Assembly (NCBI RefSeq): GCF_021134715.1
Contig: NC_060017.1
Coordinates: 5,022,001-5,086,000, forward strand
Length of the DNA: 64,000 nt
Direction of reading: 5' to 3'
Source: Daphnia pulex
Taxonomy: Eukaryota > Arthropoda > Branchiopoda > Diplostraca > Daphniidae
In this document: positions 63,706 to 64,000 of the stretch, piece by piece
Layout of the letters: every line of letters starts with the position of its first letter
How positions within the stretch are numbered: position 1 is the first letter of the stretch
The notes under the pieces: generated by a model
The model's database searches: none
Seen by the model: the letters and a program-made list of their open reading frames with translations, nothing else
Told to the model about the DNA's origin: nothing
Translations under genes and position numbers: made by a program

Positions 63706-64000
63706 CTGTAAAAGATATAAAAAAGGAGTTTAAATACCAATCTGAAAATTCACTAAAATAATTTGACTAAGTAATTGTAAATTGTTTGGAACTTGGCAAT
63801 AAGGCAAACTAGACATTTGTTTGCCTCATAACACACAAAGCCTCCAATTTTTGTCGTCCCCAAGCGAAACTCTTTTAACCAGAAGTTGACGTTAAAGAGA
63901 ATTATATAGGGACACGAACTCATATACTTATTACTAACATGCAAAGGCAACAAGAATTCATCTTAACTATGGTATCACGCCGAACGTGTCGTACATTTTC

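Noticed and set aside
63840-64000. First exon of ATP synthase subunit e inside the window
   Set aside because: No ATG frame with the expected N-terminus and a donor in phase was found, so it must be outside or too short to recognise.

Overview
The window is nuclear DNA of an arthropod. The gene set (hikaru genki, loco, cyclin J, Unc-115, Start1/STARD3), the dense gene packing and the many introns of about 50-110 bases fit a branchiopod crustacean such as Daphnia. The species call is an inference. There is no rRNA, CRISPR array, virus or bacterial insertion, and I found no convincing tRNA. Exons were assigned by hand from GT/AG signals, reading phase and protein-family similarity.

Layout: (1) 1-1899 (+) 3' part of hikaru genki, a secreted synaptic-cleft protein. 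(2) 5152-8574 (-) STARD3/Start1 sterol transporter, head-to-head with 9424-11102 (+) DNA primase small subunit. (3) 11417-13222 (-) GMPPA, head-to-head with 13823-15144 (+) ERI1 exoribonuclease. (4) 15300-16444 (-) cyclin J, 17306-19756 (-) a PGAP6/TMEM8-family membrane protein and 21571-23692 (-) an 11-finger C2H2 protein. The last is head-to-head with 23994-25435 (+) WDR54. (5) 25616-32850 (-) loco/RGS12, a large PDZ-PTB-RGS-RBD-RBD-GoLoco scaffold. It is divergent from 38891-46474 (+) Unc-115/ABLIM (four LIM domains plus villin headpiece), across a 6 kb gap that holds no gene I can support. (6) 48543-52130 (+) a SAM plus SH2 adaptor of SLP-76/BLNK-like architecture. (7) 53595-59613 (-) a rhodopsin-family neuropeptide GPCR. 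(8) 63493-63705 (-) last exon of ATP synthase subunit e.

These are separate housekeeping, signalling and neuronal genes, not an operon. Housekeeping genes at 5-25 kb lie in divergent pairs sharing short promoters, with convergent 3' ends 150-320 bases apart. The signalling and neuronal genes (loco, Unc-115, the GPCR) have long introns or long upstream regions.

The most interesting observations are at isoform level. They are a cryptic cysteine-rich alternative first exon that would produce a SAM-less SH2 adaptor, a 33-nt phase-preserving cassette exon before the LIM domains of Unc-115, and a GPCR tail that either stops at an intron or continues through two more exons. Others are a nine-residue peptide repeated in loco with nearly every synonymous site changed, a suspicious 105-nt in-frame segment in WDR54, and a diverged ~150-bp tandem duplication upstream of the SAM-SH2 gene.
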